From: an uncultured Lachnospiraceae bacterium
Lineage (GTDB): Bacteria; Bacillota; Clostridia; Lachnospirales; Lachnospiraceae
DNA length: 64,000 nt
Assembly (NCBI GenBank): GCA_949878435.1
Contig: CATLAK010000005.1
Coordinates: 1-64,000, forward strand
Direction: 5' to 3'
In this document: positions 1 through 8,601 of the stretch, piece after piece
How positions within the stretch are numbered: the first letter of the stretch is position 1
Layout: every line of letters begins with the position of its first letter
Notes under the pieces: model-generated
Databases searched by the model: none
The model's input: only the letters and a program-made list of their open reading frames with translations
What the model was told of the DNA's origin: nothing
Position numbers and translations under genes: made by a program

Positions 1-54
1 AGACTGCCAAAGTACATGCAAAAAGCATTGGAGTATGGTTCAGCGGCTGCCTGA
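1..54 (+). CDS. C-terminal end of an unidentified CDS (partial)
   Basis: An open frame enters from the left edge and stops at TGA 52-54, giving about 17 residues that end in YGSAAA. The ending faintly resembles the alanine-rich C-terminal helix of PfkB-type sugar kinases, which normally continues further, so a truncated gene is possible. The fragment is too short to identify. Confidence 0.3.
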   Translation, partial: RLPKYMQKALEYGSAAA

Positions 55-209
55 TTGCTATTTTATAATCTATAGTATTGATTTTTCAAGGAGCAAATCC
101 CATTTTTAATGTGGGAAGTTTGAGTTAAATAACATAAATCACATATATTGTAAGGCTTAAGCTTTGTGACTTACATTAAACCGTTATTTACAAGTAAAAA
201 AGATTGGGG

Positions 210-677
210 ATGATTGAAATAAGAATTATTATATTTATTTGTTGTATTAGCTTGTATATTTTTACGATTGTGCCGAATAATGTGATGCATACGAATCTTT
301 TAACTAATACCGCAACAAGCAATCTGATTGACACATTAATCCAAAAGGGATATCAGAGTATGCTCAAAGACAGCTATAGAGATTTACTCTATAGAACATA
401 TGACGGGACATATATCAATTTAACAGAAGAAGCTTCTTTGATTATCACCAGTACACAGGCTATCCCAGACGAAGAATCCGTTGTTTGGATAATAAATGCA
501 AATAATAATACAATCACTACGATTCCTTTTGAAGAAGGAATGACTATTGATCATATAACGAGCGGAAGATATTATATTTGTATTTGCCAAAATGAAAGCG
601 GAATCATAATTGATCCAACACCTGAAGTCAAAACATTCTATGCAGATAGTCAGACATTAGGCAATATTTTAAATTGA
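210..677 (+). CDS. Hypothetical small secreted or membrane-anchored protein
   Basis: I do not recognise this family. The product of about 155 residues begins with one hydrophobic segment (roughly residues 3-20) that could be a signal anchor. A polar beta-rich region follows, with a repeated-strand look near SGRYYICIC. The first ATG at 210 is preceded by GGGG directly against the codon; a TTG at 204 is the alternative, and neither has a good Shine-Dalgarno site. The gene is AT-rich compared with the downstream operon and stands alone, ending just before a hairpin. It may be accessory DNA. The open frame is long for such AT-rich sequence, which supports a real gene, but only moderately. Confidence 0.55.
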   Translation: MIEIRIIIFICCISLYIFTIVPNNVMHTNLLTNTATSNLIDTLIQKGYQSMLKDSYRDLLYRTYDGTYINLTEEASLIITSTQAIPDEESVVWIINANNNTITTIPFEEGMTIDHITSGRYYICICQNESGIIIDPTPEVKTFYADSQTLGNILN

Positions 678-720
678 GAAAGGGGAATCTGCCATTTATC
701 ATAACAGATTCCCTTTCCTC
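676..720. terminator. Hairpin terminator after the first gene
   Basis: A stem of about 14 bp (GAAAGGGGAATCTG against CAGATTCCCTTTC) lies directly after the stop codon at 677 and before the convergent CPBP gene. No clear T run follows on the plus strand, so it may work mainly as a shared 3' end between convergent genes. Confidence 0.6.
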
Positions 721-737
721 ACATACAGACTATCTAT

Positions 738-1493
738 TTAATGAAATATTTTTTTCTTGTCATTGACTTTTACAAAAGCATAAGAACACAGCATCAAGAG
801 TACCGTTGTCACCACATTTCCCCATATATTATCTTTGATGACATAAATTCCCGATAAAGAATTTACAAGGCAGTGAAACAGCACGCATAACCATACGCTA
901 TCCGTATTTTTTCTTATGCCCGCCAAAGCAAAGCTTAATCCCAATACATTGATTCCAAATGCAAGATAATGCTGTCCATACTGTGATACATATTTTATGT
1001 AAAATAAGGGCAGATGCCACAGCCACCAGATGACGCTTACGAATATCGTTGATGTAATAAACGAATACTTTTTCTCTAATTCCGGCTGCAGAATATACCG
1101 CCAGCCTGCTTCCTCCAATCCTCCGCCTAACAGCATCATGGGTATCATAACGACAATCGCAAAAAACGGAGCGCCGCTTTCATATCCGGAAATGAGGCAT
1201 TGTGGTATGATGAACACCATGCCCAGGAGTACTACCATCATGTATGAAAAAGCATTGTGCTTAAAATCAAAAATATTTTTCAGCCACTCCTTTACACTTT
1301 TAATTCTATTATTTTTCTTTAATGCAAAAAAGGAAGCAATTGTCGGCGACCATCCTCCTAGCAGGTATGGGACAAATAATATATAATGATTGTCTAAAAA
1401 AATCCCGTTTAAACTGCATATTACACATATTCCCCAACAAATCAGCATAATCAAAAATGTGCAGCATAAAAAATCTTTATTCAATTTGTTCAT
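738..1493 (-). CDS. CPBP family intramembrane glutamic endopeptidase
   Basis: This is a polytopic membrane protein of about 250 residues with the hallmarks of the CPBP (Abi/CAAX) family: an EEAGWR motif (EExxxR) after a glycine run, a WWLWHLP segment supplying the second-motif histidine, and a LFHCLVNS histidine/asparagine motif near the C-terminus. Family members are intramembrane proteases, some of them used in bacteriocin self-immunity or membrane-stress responses. The start at 1493 (MNKLNKDF) has an AGGGG site upstream; a longer in-frame ATG at 1538 would overlap the preceding gene. It is the last gene of a minus-strand run starting with PadR, so it may share that control. Substrate unknown. 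Confidence 0.85.
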   Translation of the reverse strand: MNKLNKDFLCCTFLIMLICWGICVICSLNGIFLDNHYILFVPYLLGGWSPTIASFFALKKNNRIKSVKEWLKNIFDFKHNAFSYMMVVLLGMVFIIPQCLISGYESGAPFFAIVVMIPMMLLGGGLEEAGWRYILQPELEKKYSFITSTIFVSVIWWLWHLPLFYIKYVSQYGQHYLAFGINVLGLSFALAGIRKNTDSVWLCVLFHCLVNSLSGIYVIKDNIWGNVVTTVLLMLCSYAFVKVNDKKKIFH

Positions 1494-1527
1494 TCCATTT
1501 TGTTCCCCTACTTTCCCATTAGATTCT

Positions 1528-1770
1528 CTATATAACACAGAATCTAAATGGATTAAGCAGAAATCCTACCAGCTTAAAGCATCCAATGCCAAGCGGTATA
1601 AAGACCAACGTGCAGCACAGCACGGCTCCCACCGCTGCGCACAGGATGGCGCAAGGCAGGCAAAAGATTAGCTTAAAGAGCAGCCTGAGGACTCCCCCTA
1701 CCACATGAAAGCACAATCCTAATACCAGAAAAACGATAAAAAGTACCGCCAAAACCATCAATGTAATCAT
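1528..1770 (-). CDS. Small hydrophobic membrane protein
   Basis: An 80-residue protein, almost entirely hydrophobic, with two or three predicted membrane segments and no catalytic motif. It has a good ribosome site (AAAGGAG) before ATG 1770. It lies between the DUF4097 gene and the CPBP protease, all on the minus strand, and is probably the fourth gene of the PadR-led operon. I do not recognise a function. The hydrophobic composition and the operon position make it a plausible accessory subunit of the envelope-associated DUF1700/DUF4097 module. Confidence 0.7.
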   Translation of the reverse strand: MITLMVLAVLFIVFLVLGLCFHVVGGVLRLLFKLIFCLPCAILCAAVGAVLCCTLVFIPLGIGCFKLVGFLLNPFRFCVI

Positions 1771-1834
1771 ATCCTGCTCCTTTCTGCATGCCGGTCAATA
1801 CCCCGTGCATCCTGCGGGGTATATTGACCCTGTT

Positions 1835-2809
1835 TTAGTGTACGCCCTCATCTGTGAGAAAGAACACATCAATATTTCCCATGTTGCATTCTATTTCAAA
1901 CTCTCTATGACCGCCGTTATGGATGCTCTTCTCCAATCCGAGTGCCGTATAACTGTTTTCACCGACCATAACATGACCTGCTCCACATTCGATTTCATAA
2001 TTGAAATCCTTCTCATCTCCCTTCAGGTAAAAGACCATGTTCCCCATATCGCATTCCACATCCAGATTACCGCCAACCGTTCCGTCATAGATGCACTCGC
2101 CCATACTTAGGGCAAAATCAGCATCGGTCGTTTCCACATTGCGGGCTTCCATTCTTCCCGCACCGATCTCTGCCGAAAGGTCTCTGACCCGTGCCTCGTC
2201 TATAATCAGTTCTCCCGCACCGATAAGCGCATCAATCTCTCCCGCGTCCAGCGAACAGATTTCCATTACACCTGCCCCTACTTCTACGTCCACTTCCTCC
2301 AGCCACATTCCGCTGGGAAGTACTAATGTAATCACATTTTCAGACAGATCCGTTCCAATCGTCTTAATCCCTTTAAATCCCTCTACATAAAAGGTATCGC
2401 CTTTTACCAGATAATCGCAGCCGCCTTTTCCCTGTATATAAATATCGATCATACCATCATCCACGTCTTTTTTATTGAGAACAAAGCTGCCCGCCCCTAA
2501 AGATAAGTCGAGATTCTTAATCCCGTCTATTGCCTGATGCGCTTCTATTCCGGCATCGCCTGTAACTTGATTATGATTCACCGTAAGTTCCCTTGGATTT
2601 TCATCATGCAGCCATGTGATATGCTGCCTGCCAAAGATATGCTCCAGTGCATTCCCTATCCTTTCAACCCTTTCCTCCACAAAGGAGTCGTTCAAACCAT
2701 AATAAATCAGGTTTCTTCCTCCCCAAATGGTGCAGATCAAACAGAGTACCACACCTAACGCTCCAAAAATGCCCGCCGTTATCAGACTGCCTTTTACAAA
2801 TTTACTCAT
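1835..2809 (-). CDS. DUF4097-type beta-strand repeat membrane protein
   Basis: A 324-residue protein with one N-terminal transmembrane segment (about residues 7-30) followed by an extracytoplasmic region of repeating short beta strands rich in G, D and E (for example IGAGELIIDEARV and LSMGECIYDG). This is typical of the DUF4097 putative-adhesin fold. The start codon overlaps the stop of the DUF1700 gene by 4 bp (ATGA), indicating translational coupling. In Firmicutes, PadR, DUF1700 and DUF4097 proteins commonly occur together and are linked by inference to envelope sensing. The sequence shows no enzymatic residues. Confidence 0.85.
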   Translation of the reverse strand: MSKFVKGSLITAGIFGALGVVLCLICTIWGGRNLIYYGLNDSFVEERVERIGNALEHIFGRQHITWLHDENPRELTVNHNQVTGDAGIEAHQAIDGIKNLDLSLGAGSFVLNKKDVDDGMIDIYIQGKGGCDYLVKGDTFYVEGFKGIKTIGTDLSENVITLVLPSGMWLEEVDVEVGAGVMEICSLDAGEIDALIGAGELIIDEARVRDLSAEIGAGRMEARNVETTDADFALSMGECIYDGTVGGNLDVECDMGNMVFYLKGDEKDFNYEIECGAGHVMVGENSYTALGLEKSIHNGGHREFEIECNMGNIDVFFLTDEGVH

Positions 2810-3579
2810 GCCGCCGACACCTCCTTTTTACCAAACAGTTTCTTAAATATATACACGATTCCCTGACAGATGCCCGGAACACATTTTCCCGCAAGGAATC
2901 CCGTAAGAAGCATGAACACGATTCCTAATGCCACACAAATGCATCCACCGCCCAAAAGCCCTAAGGCAGACACTGGATGTACGATGATACAACTGAATCC
3001 TGCTACAAAAAGCACAACTGCTACCACGTAGCAGATGATCATCGCCAATCCAAAACCTAAAATCACGCCAAAAATCGCGGCAATAATTCCCAACAAAGTG
3101 CCACCTGCTGCAAATATCACACTGAGAAGCACCGGCGAAAGCAGGACACATCCGATTACAATCAGTACAACTGCCCAAGCAGGCATCGGCTCCTTCTTGC
3201 TTGCTCCGCTGCTGCCTTCCTTTGCCTTTTCCTTTCCACTCTCTGCCGTGGTTTTTTCTGTATTCTCTTTGTCTGCAAAGGCTTTTTCTTTACTTGAGTC
3301 TTCTTCCATTCGCTTTACGATTGGATTTTGCTGCGCATTCTTTGCGCTGGTAAAGCCTGTTTCTGTAAATTCTCCCTGATACGCATTTTCGCTTAAACCA
3401 TCCTTGACGATCTTTGCAACCTGCTTGGGCGAGCCAAGCGCCTTAATCACTTCCTGCTCATTCTCTCTGCCAGCATCATTGAAATAATCATTATAATATT
3501 GAAGCGCTTCCTCTCTCTCATTGGGCGAGATGTCAGAGAGCAATTCTTCCAGCTGCCTCATAAACTCCCATCTGCTCAT
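2806..3579 (-). CDS. DUF1700 family membrane protein
   Basis: The N-terminal part (MSRWEFMRQLEELL, then an NEREEALQYYNDYF pattern and an ALGSP motif) is the conserved DUF1700 cytoplasmic helical domain. A charged low-complexity linker of about 60 residues follows, then a C-terminal block of several hydrophobic helices. The start at 3579 overlaps the PadR stop by 4 bp (ATGA), so the two are translationally coupled; a longer in-frame start at 3633 would lie inside PadR. DUF1700 proteins are usual partners of PadR regulators and DUF4097 proteins. A role in envelope-signal transmission is inferred, not shown here. Confidence 0.88.
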   Translation of the reverse strand: MSRWEFMRQLEELLSDISPNEREEALQYYNDYFNDAGRENEQEVIKALGSPKQVAKIVKDGLSENAYQGEFTETGFTSAKNAQQNPIVKRMEEDSSKEKAFADKENTEKTTAESGKEKAKEGSSGASKKEPMPAWAVVLIVIGCVLLSPVLLSVIFAAGGTLLGIIAAIFGVILGFGLAMIICYVVAVVLFVAGFSCIIVHPVSALGLLGGGCICVALGIVFMLLTGFLAGKCVPGICQGIVYIFKKLFGKKEVSAA

Positions 3580-3899
3580 ATCATCATTCCTCCCTCGAAT
3601 ATACTGTTGATCCTTGCTGAATATGTTTTCCATTCGCTTTCATATAGATTCAGCTGCAGCCTTCCCTTTTCCGTTGCCTTGTAGTACCTTCTGTTCCTGC
3701 CCGCGCATTCCCTGTCGTAGACTTCAAGGCACTCATCTTTCTGCAGCCTTCTGAGCACCGGATATAATGTGGACTCCGAAAGTTCAATGACCTGTCTTAC
3801 GTCCTGGGTGATCTTATATCCATATGCACCCTCCGGCTCCCTTGACACTACTGCAAGAACAATAGCGTCTAAGAGCGCCGCTCCCGTATTAAAAACCAT
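3576..3899 (-). CDS. PadR family transcriptional regulator
   Basis: A 107-residue winged-helix protein with the PadR signature: an N-terminal AYGYKI motif, the recognition-helix region SESTLYPVLRRLQKDECL, and a wing with RRYYKATEKG. It has only a short C-terminal helix, as in the small PadR subfamily. It heads a tightly packed minus-strand operon (overlapping DUF1700, then DUF4097). Its promoter contains two identical palindromic boxes that are probably its own operators, so autoregulation is likely. The ligand or signal is unknown. Confidence 0.93.
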   Translation of the reverse strand: MVFNTGAALLDAIVLAVVSREPEGAYGYKITQDVRQVIELSESTLYPVLRRLQKDECLEVYDRECAGRNRRYYKATEKGRLQLNLYESEWKTYSARINSIFEGGMMI

Positions 3900-3993
3900 A
3901 ACCGCCTCTCCTTTCTGTTTCAGGCAAAATAAAACTGATTCATAAAATGATATCGCTCATCCTTCCACCTCTCTATGCAGTGATTTTCTTTTT

Positions 3994-4062
3994 ATAATAT
4001 TATATGGCATATAGTATTGTTTGCTTTACACATACTATATGCCATATAATATTATTTGTCAA
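3994..4062 (-). promoter_or_regulatory. PadR operon promoter inside a 24-bp inverted repeat
   Basis: Bases 3994-4017 and 4032-4055 form a perfect 24-bp inverted repeat with a 14-base loop, and each arm is itself nearly palindromic around ATATGCCATAT. On the minus strand a -35 TTGACA (4057-4062), a 17-base spacer and a -10 TATAGT (4034-4039) fit a vegetative promoter. One repeat arm fills the spacer and the -10; the other covers the start region. This geometry is what an autorepressing PadR dimer pair would need. Confidence 0.8.
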
Positions 4063-4082
4063 TATATATTTGCCATGAAAAA

Positions 4083-6611
4083 TTAAAATGTTTCAAGTTC
4101 CTCTAATTGCAGCCGCTCTTCCCTGTTCCCTTGATTATTATTTGAAGAATATTCTAGCGTCTTCTCTAACAATTGTTGAATCAGGTCATATAGCGCCCTC
4201 ATTTCAATTTCTTTATTACTATATTGCTCCTTTCCTAAATGGATTTTACCCTCCCGATATTCTACCTGATTATAAGCAGTCACCTCCGGATGATCTGAAA
4301 AATGGGTAAATGCCTTGTCTAAAAACAATCCGTTAATTGTAAAAATCAAATCCGTTTTAGAAAATGACGTATCTTTGATTACCGCTATAGTCGCCATTCT
4401 AACCTCTTTGTTCTTTATAAAATACTTTCTTCTGCCTTTTGTAAAATAAGAGTTAAAATCCTCCTTTGTAAGTGGATTCCATCTGGTATATATGTTTGTA
4501 TTCTTTACATCTTTATCCATAAGCAGCGGAATCTTGTCTTCTATTATCTTTGCCATGATCTGCGCTCTTTTTACTTTTTCTGCTTTTTCAAAAGCTTCTC
4601 CCCCAAACAGGTCGCTGGTGAAAAATACTTTTGATTCTGCAAATTCGTCATACAAATCACCGTCTGTACGCCGCATCTTAAATTCCGGAATATGATGCTC
4701 TAAACAAAAGGTGCGAAGAACCGATTCCTCTTTTGAAAATGCATCCAATCTCTCTAAATGATCTACATGAGATGTTATGCTTTTAATCAAAACTTTAAAA
4801 AATTCCTCAGTAAAGACATCAAAAGATATATCCAAGATCTGCTCTATTGCTTTGACCGGATTATCACCGCCAAGCGCCGCCTGAGCCCTATCCAAATCCT
4901 CCCGCTTTTGCTTAATTTTACCCTCAATTATGTTTACAAGACGATTAATCAGACTTATCTTCTCATTCCCATCATATGGAATGATTTGGGTTATACCGTT
5001 GACCATTTCATTAAAAACATCCAAATACTCTAATACAAAATTTGATTCACTTATCCTGACCAAAAAATCCTGCTGTTTGCTTCCGCCCTGAAACACTTTT
5101 TTATACTCATTCACTCTCTCCGGCATTTTATTTATTGAAAAAAAATCATCATCATATTTTTCTCCATCAAATGGCACCGGCAGCGCCTTATTAAATTTCA
5201 CATAGCAAATATCACAATAATTTCTAAGAACATATGCATATTTCCATAATAAATCTTCCTGTTGATTTTTTACAAACACGCACTGAAGCTCAGTCATATT
5301 CTCGCCATTTTCCGGTAACGGGAACAATATTGTTTTAGATATTTTTTTGCTAAGCAGCTCATATTCTATTTTATAGTTATTATTTCGGTCTTCAATAATC
5401 CCTTTTACCAATATATTACTTAGCAATTGTGCATTCAGTATATCATTGTACCGTTCATTTACTAAATATTTCAATAATGAAACTGCCCTGCCTGTCTCTC
5501 CTAATCTTAAATATGCAATTGCGCATAACTGCAGAATATCGCACTCTCTTCCAGAAGACTCCTGTGCTGCCTCGATTAGTCTTTTCATTTCTTCTCTGTC
5601 ATCAGACTCATCCAGCAAATCAACACATTCAAGCGCGCAAGCGGATGCAATATAATCTTCTCGTAATAATGCGTATTTATTTACTTTCATATAATATCTA
5701 AAATGCGCTAACGCCAGCTTTCGATATACGAGATAAATATCTGTTTCCTCATTCAGCAAAGCTTTCTGTGCAATTTCATTTGCCGCATGACCATAATGGT
5801 ACCAAAACGGCGGATATGCTGTAAAACAGTTTTTGATTGCATCCAGGCGGTCATATTTTCTTAATACATTTGCATCCATTAATATCTGATTATATTGAGA
5901 TATTTGTTTTTCCGTTAATCTATATTCATCTGGAAAATGATATCGATCTGCTAATCTCCAAGAAGTATCGAACAATTCTCTCCTCAAACCATTAAATTGC
6001 TCTATTGCAGTTCTCTGTAATTGCCACTCCTGCCTTTCTTTTTCTAATTTGTTTTCAGCTTTGCTCTTCCTATAGTTCATATATCCGATGCCTATTTGCG
6101 AAGCTAATGATACTGCCATCGTAATCGGATTTCCGCTGGCTACAATAATCCCCCAATTAGGCACTGCAGACCAAATCGCATTCTTCATTTTTTGCTGATA
6201 TTCTTTCTCAATAAACTTCTTTTCTCCTTCCTGTATCCTGAAAAAGGTTATTGTATCTAATAACTGCCTGAGAATACTAAGCAGCGCTTCATCTTTCGGC
6301 ATATGTTCCAAATTCAAATTATTTAAAATCGTCTCATACTCTTGTTCTAATATGTGGATGTCTCCGTAATCCACTATCTGAGACACCGAAACAGTACACA
6401 AATTCAACGCATACGCTGCCCTAATCTTTTCAAACTTTTCTTCATCTTCACTTTCAAATTTGCCAATCCCATCATCTCCCGGCTTATCATTTGTCATCAC
6501 CCTGTCCAAAAACTGAATCATCAATTCAGTGCTTCTTTGAGAGCCTTCCATCGTTTCGCTCATTTTCTTCATCCATTCAATTTCATCTTTTCTTTTGAAA
6601 AATAATGCCAT
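4083..6611 (-). CDS. Large uncharacterised membrane-associated protein (842 aa)
   Basis: I do not recognise this family. Visible parts: an N-terminal charged helical region (1-160); a short hydrophobic glycine/alanine stretch near residues 165-195 (GIIVASGNPITMAVSLASQIG) that could insert in a membrane; then KSKAENKLEKERQEW, likely coiled coil; a long helical region containing TPR-like segments (ILQLCAIAYLRLGETGRAVS); and a C-terminal alpha/beta domain with many alternating strands. No nucleotide-binding or metal motif was seen. It has a strong AGGAGG site and starts 15 bases after the nuclease-like gene 6627-7763, so the two are surely cotranscribed. The gene is AT-rich relative to its flanks, suggesting acquisition as part of a cassette. 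Confidence 0.85.
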   Translation of the reverse strand: MALFFKRKDEIEWMKKMSETMEGSQRSTELMIQFLDRVMTNDKPGDDGIGKFESEDEEKFEKIRAAYALNLCTVSVSQIVDYGDIHILEQEYETILNNLNLEHMPKDEALLSILRQLLDTITFFRIQEGEKKFIEKEYQQKMKNAIWSAVPNWGIIVASGNPITMAVSLASQIGIGYMNYRKSKAENKLEKERQEWQLQRTAIEQFNGLRRELFDTSWRLADRYHFPDEYRLTEKQISQYNQILMDANVLRKYDRLDAIKNCFTAYPPFWYHYGHAANEIAQKALLNEETDIYLVYRKLALAHFRYYMKVNKYALLREDYIASACALECVDLLDESDDREEMKRLIEAAQESSGRECDILQLCAIAYLRLGETGRAVSLLKYLVNERYNDILNAQLLSNILVKGIIEDRNNNYKIEYELLSKKISKTILFPLPENGENMTELQCVFVKNQQEDLLWKYAYVLRNYCDICYVKFNKALPVPFDGEKYDDDFFSINKMPERVNEYKKVFQGGSKQQDFLVRISESNFVLEYLDVFNEMVNGITQIIPYDGNEKISLINRLVNIIEGKIKQKREDLDRAQAALGGDNPVKAIEQILDISFDVFTEEFFKVLIKSITSHVDHLERLDAFSKEESVLRTFCLEHHIPEFKMRRTDGDLYDEFAESKVFFTSDLFGGEAFEKAEKVKRAQIMAKIIEDKIPLLMDKDVKNTNIYTRWNPLTKEDFNSYFTKGRRKYFIKNKEVRMATIAVIKDTSFSKTDLIFTINGLFLDKAFTHFSDHPEVTAYNQVEYREGKIHLGKEQYSNKEIEMRALYDLIQQLLEKTLEYSSNNNQGNREERLQLEELETF

Positions 6612-6626
6612 TTTAAGTCCTCCTGA

Positions 6627-7763
6627 CTATTTGCTTCTCCTTGTGATATCAATTTCTATGTACACAGGCAAATGATCAGAAATTTTATTTCTGTATATAT
6701 CAAATTTCGTTTCATCGCCTTGGGATGTATAATGGTCAAATGCCCAAATAACCTCCGGCACACCTACCTGATTGGCTTCAAACCTATTTCTATCATAAGT
6801 AAAGTGATCATAGTTATTTGATAAATGGTGTTCAACAATAGGATCCGCATCCAGCTTTGCCTGTAATTCCGGGCTTTTTCTTTTTCCCTTTAACGTTGTC
6901 AATTTATCATTTACTGTAACAATCTCTAATTTACCTTTAGAAACACGACTTATGCATTCATCTTCCCTATCAAATCTCGCTTTAGGATTCCCTGCAGACG
7001 AATTTAGATTTAAATTGTAATCACCCAAAACGAATGTAAACGGCTCCAGCAGCCTTGCCTCTCTATCCTGAAAATTTGTATCAAAAACCTTTTCGCTATA
7101 CGAAATAAAAATCGTATCAATTAATGATCTAAATTCTTTCTTCCTCAATTGGACATCCTCATTTCCAGTCATAAAAAAATCTGCTGCGGAGTCTTCATCT
7201 TCGTCTATTTTTTTGGATGGGACAGAATATACGATATGAGTATTTATCAACCGAAATTCAAACCTGCCATTTATCGGCATGAATCTGCCTAAGAAAGGCG
7301 GTCTGACAAGATTTTTTACATTTCCAGCATCTGCAATCCTAGGTTCAAAGGATTCTCCTTTTAAATTTGTGACCAATTTTATTCTGTCCCGGTTCCATAT
7401 ATAAGCATATCCTTCCGCTATACCGTTGCCGAAGTTTGATATTGGAATTGCCCACCTTCCCTCCCAGTGTTTGGTTCTATATCCATAGGAATCGCTCATT
7501 CTTGCATTAACATGATAGCTTCCATACTCTTTAGAACCTCTTTTAGACCTATCTGCCTCTGCATATTGCCCTGATATTGTCTCGAGCAGCTCCTTCAACG
7601 CTTCTTTATGAAGAATCTCCTGAATTGCAATAATATCGATACAATTTTCACGTATAATTTGAGCTATTGTCTCCAAGTCTTTTTTCCTATTGCCATCCTT
7701 ATTTTCAAAAGCGGCTTGTCTGCTGAACTTTCGGATATTGAATGTTGCAATTCTGTATGACAT
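6627..7763 (-). CDS. Endonuclease/exonuclease/phosphatase (EEP) fold enzyme
   Basis: A protein of about 378 residues carrying the EEP (DNase I-like) motifs in order: TFNIRKF at the N-terminus, IIAIQEI (metal-binding glutamate), RLINTHIVY (NTH), FVLGDYNLN (GD.N) and a C-terminal ISDHLPVYIEI (SDH). The full catalytic set appears intact, so it should be a metal-dependent phosphodiesterase acting on nucleic acid or on a lipid or sugar phosphate; sequence alone does not decide which. The start at 7763 (MSYRIA) has GGAG eight bases upstream. It has no signal peptide, so it is probably cytoplasmic. It lies between a pair of small related proteins and the 842-residue protein in one operon, which suggests that the partners recruit or control it. 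Confidence 0.85.
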   Translation of the reverse strand: MSYRIATFNIRKFSRQAAFENKDGNRKKDLETIAQIIRENCIDIIAIQEILHKEALKELLETISGQYAEADRSKRGSKEYGSYHVNARMSDSYGYRTKHWEGRWAIPISNFGNGIAEGYAYIWNRDRIKLVTNLKGESFEPRIADAGNVKNLVRPPFLGRFMPINGRFEFRLINTHIVYSVPSKKIDEDEDSAADFFMTGNEDVQLRKKEFRSLIDTIFISYSEKVFDTNFQDREARLLEPFTFVLGDYNLNLNSSAGNPKARFDREDECISRVSKGKLEIVTVNDKLTTLKGKRKSPELQAKLDADPIVEHHLSNNYDHFTYDRNRFEANQVGVPEVIWAFDHYTSQGDETKFDIYRNKISDHLPVYIEIDITRRSK

Positions 7764-7810
7764 AATTTTATCTCCATTCAAATTATGTGGAATAACATAA
7801 TTAATTTCTT

Positions 7811-8278
7811 TTATGCAAAGCCAAATCTTTTCATCACCATTTCAAATTCTCTTGTTGTCATAGCTGCATCTGCCTTCAAATGAATATGCAAATTTCCATT
7901 TTCATACAAATGATTTAATTCTTCAATTTTTAAATCTAAATCCGCTTTCAAGAACGATTTAACCTGTTTCGGAATAATAATTTTTTTTGCAAATGCAGTG
8001 TTGCCTAACCACAACATAAGCTGGGTTTTTTCAAGCGAAAATCTTGACTTCTGATTGAGCCTTTCAACTAGTTTCTTTTCAGCGTTCAGGTCAAGCTCCG
8101 TGCGCACGCTCATCCACCCTTCTCTATTTTCAGCACATAAATTGCTGATTGAAACATCATATTCAAATTTCTCCTCAAATTTTCTTTTTAAATATTTTTC
8201 TATCGGTATTTTTATCGATTTTGAAATTATTTCTTTCATAATTTCAGTTTCGATAACTACCTCGTCCCATTCCTGCAT
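7811..8278 (-). CDS. Uncharacterised cassette protein, paralogue of the 8279-8506 product
   Basis: A 155-residue protein of unknown family. Its first 80 residues align by eye with the preceding small protein: both have an IET..M segment, a K.L..K helix, then a DISI or DVSI strand and an LDL.AE strand-helix. The C-terminal half repeats a similar strand pattern (NLHIHLKADAAM). The protein may therefore hold two diverged copies of one alpha/beta domain. It has a strong GGGAGGAG ribosome site, abuts the upstream gene's stop and is cotranscribed with the EEP enzyme. No catalytic motif is visible, so a scaffold or regulatory role is the simplest guess. Confidence 0.8.
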   Translation of the reverse strand: MQEWDEVVIETEIMKEIISKSIKIPIEKYLKRKFEEKFEYDVSISNLCAENREGWMSVRTELDLNAEKKLVERLNQKSRFSLEKTQLMLWLGNTAFAKKIIIPKQVKSFLKADLDLKIEELNHLYENGNLHIHLKADAAMTTREFEMVMKRFGFA

Positions 8279-8506
8279 TTACAACTCCTCCCATGAAATC
8301 ATGCCATCTAACATTTCTTTCAGCTCAACAGCATTCATTTCAGCATCTAAGTCTACATGAACATGTATCCTTCCCGCCTCATTCGTAATGCTGAGTCCGT
8401 TAGCCTGAATTGAAATATCATGCGCAAGTTTTTTCTTCAGCAACTTCTCTGCTATTTCACTAAGATAATTTTTCATAAAACTTGTTTCAATTTTTATCTG
8501 ATCCAT
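8279..8506 (-). CDS. Small uncharacterised protein heading the EEP cassette
   Basis: A protein of about 75 residues; the start at 8506 (MDQIKIETSF) is preferred because GGAG stands about eight bases upstream. An in-frame ATG at 8539 is the alternative. The pattern is helix, strand (ISIQANGLSI), strand (RIHVHVDLDAEM), helix, and it matches the first half of the downstream 155-residue protein. It is the first gene of the four-gene AT-rich cassette. A TTGACA sequence lies just upstream (about 8586-8591, minus strand), but a convincing -10 was not found. Confidence 0.72.
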   Translation of the reverse strand: MDQIKIETSFMKNYLSEIAEKLLKKKLAHDISIQANGLSITNEAGRIHVHVDLDAEMNAVELKEMLDGMISWEEL

Positions 8507-8601
8507 TTTTTCTCTCCATTTCTCTGTACGTTTACTCATTATCTGTCTGCAATCAGTCTGCTATTTGATGATGCCATATATTTGTCAATTATTGAATCAA
8601 G

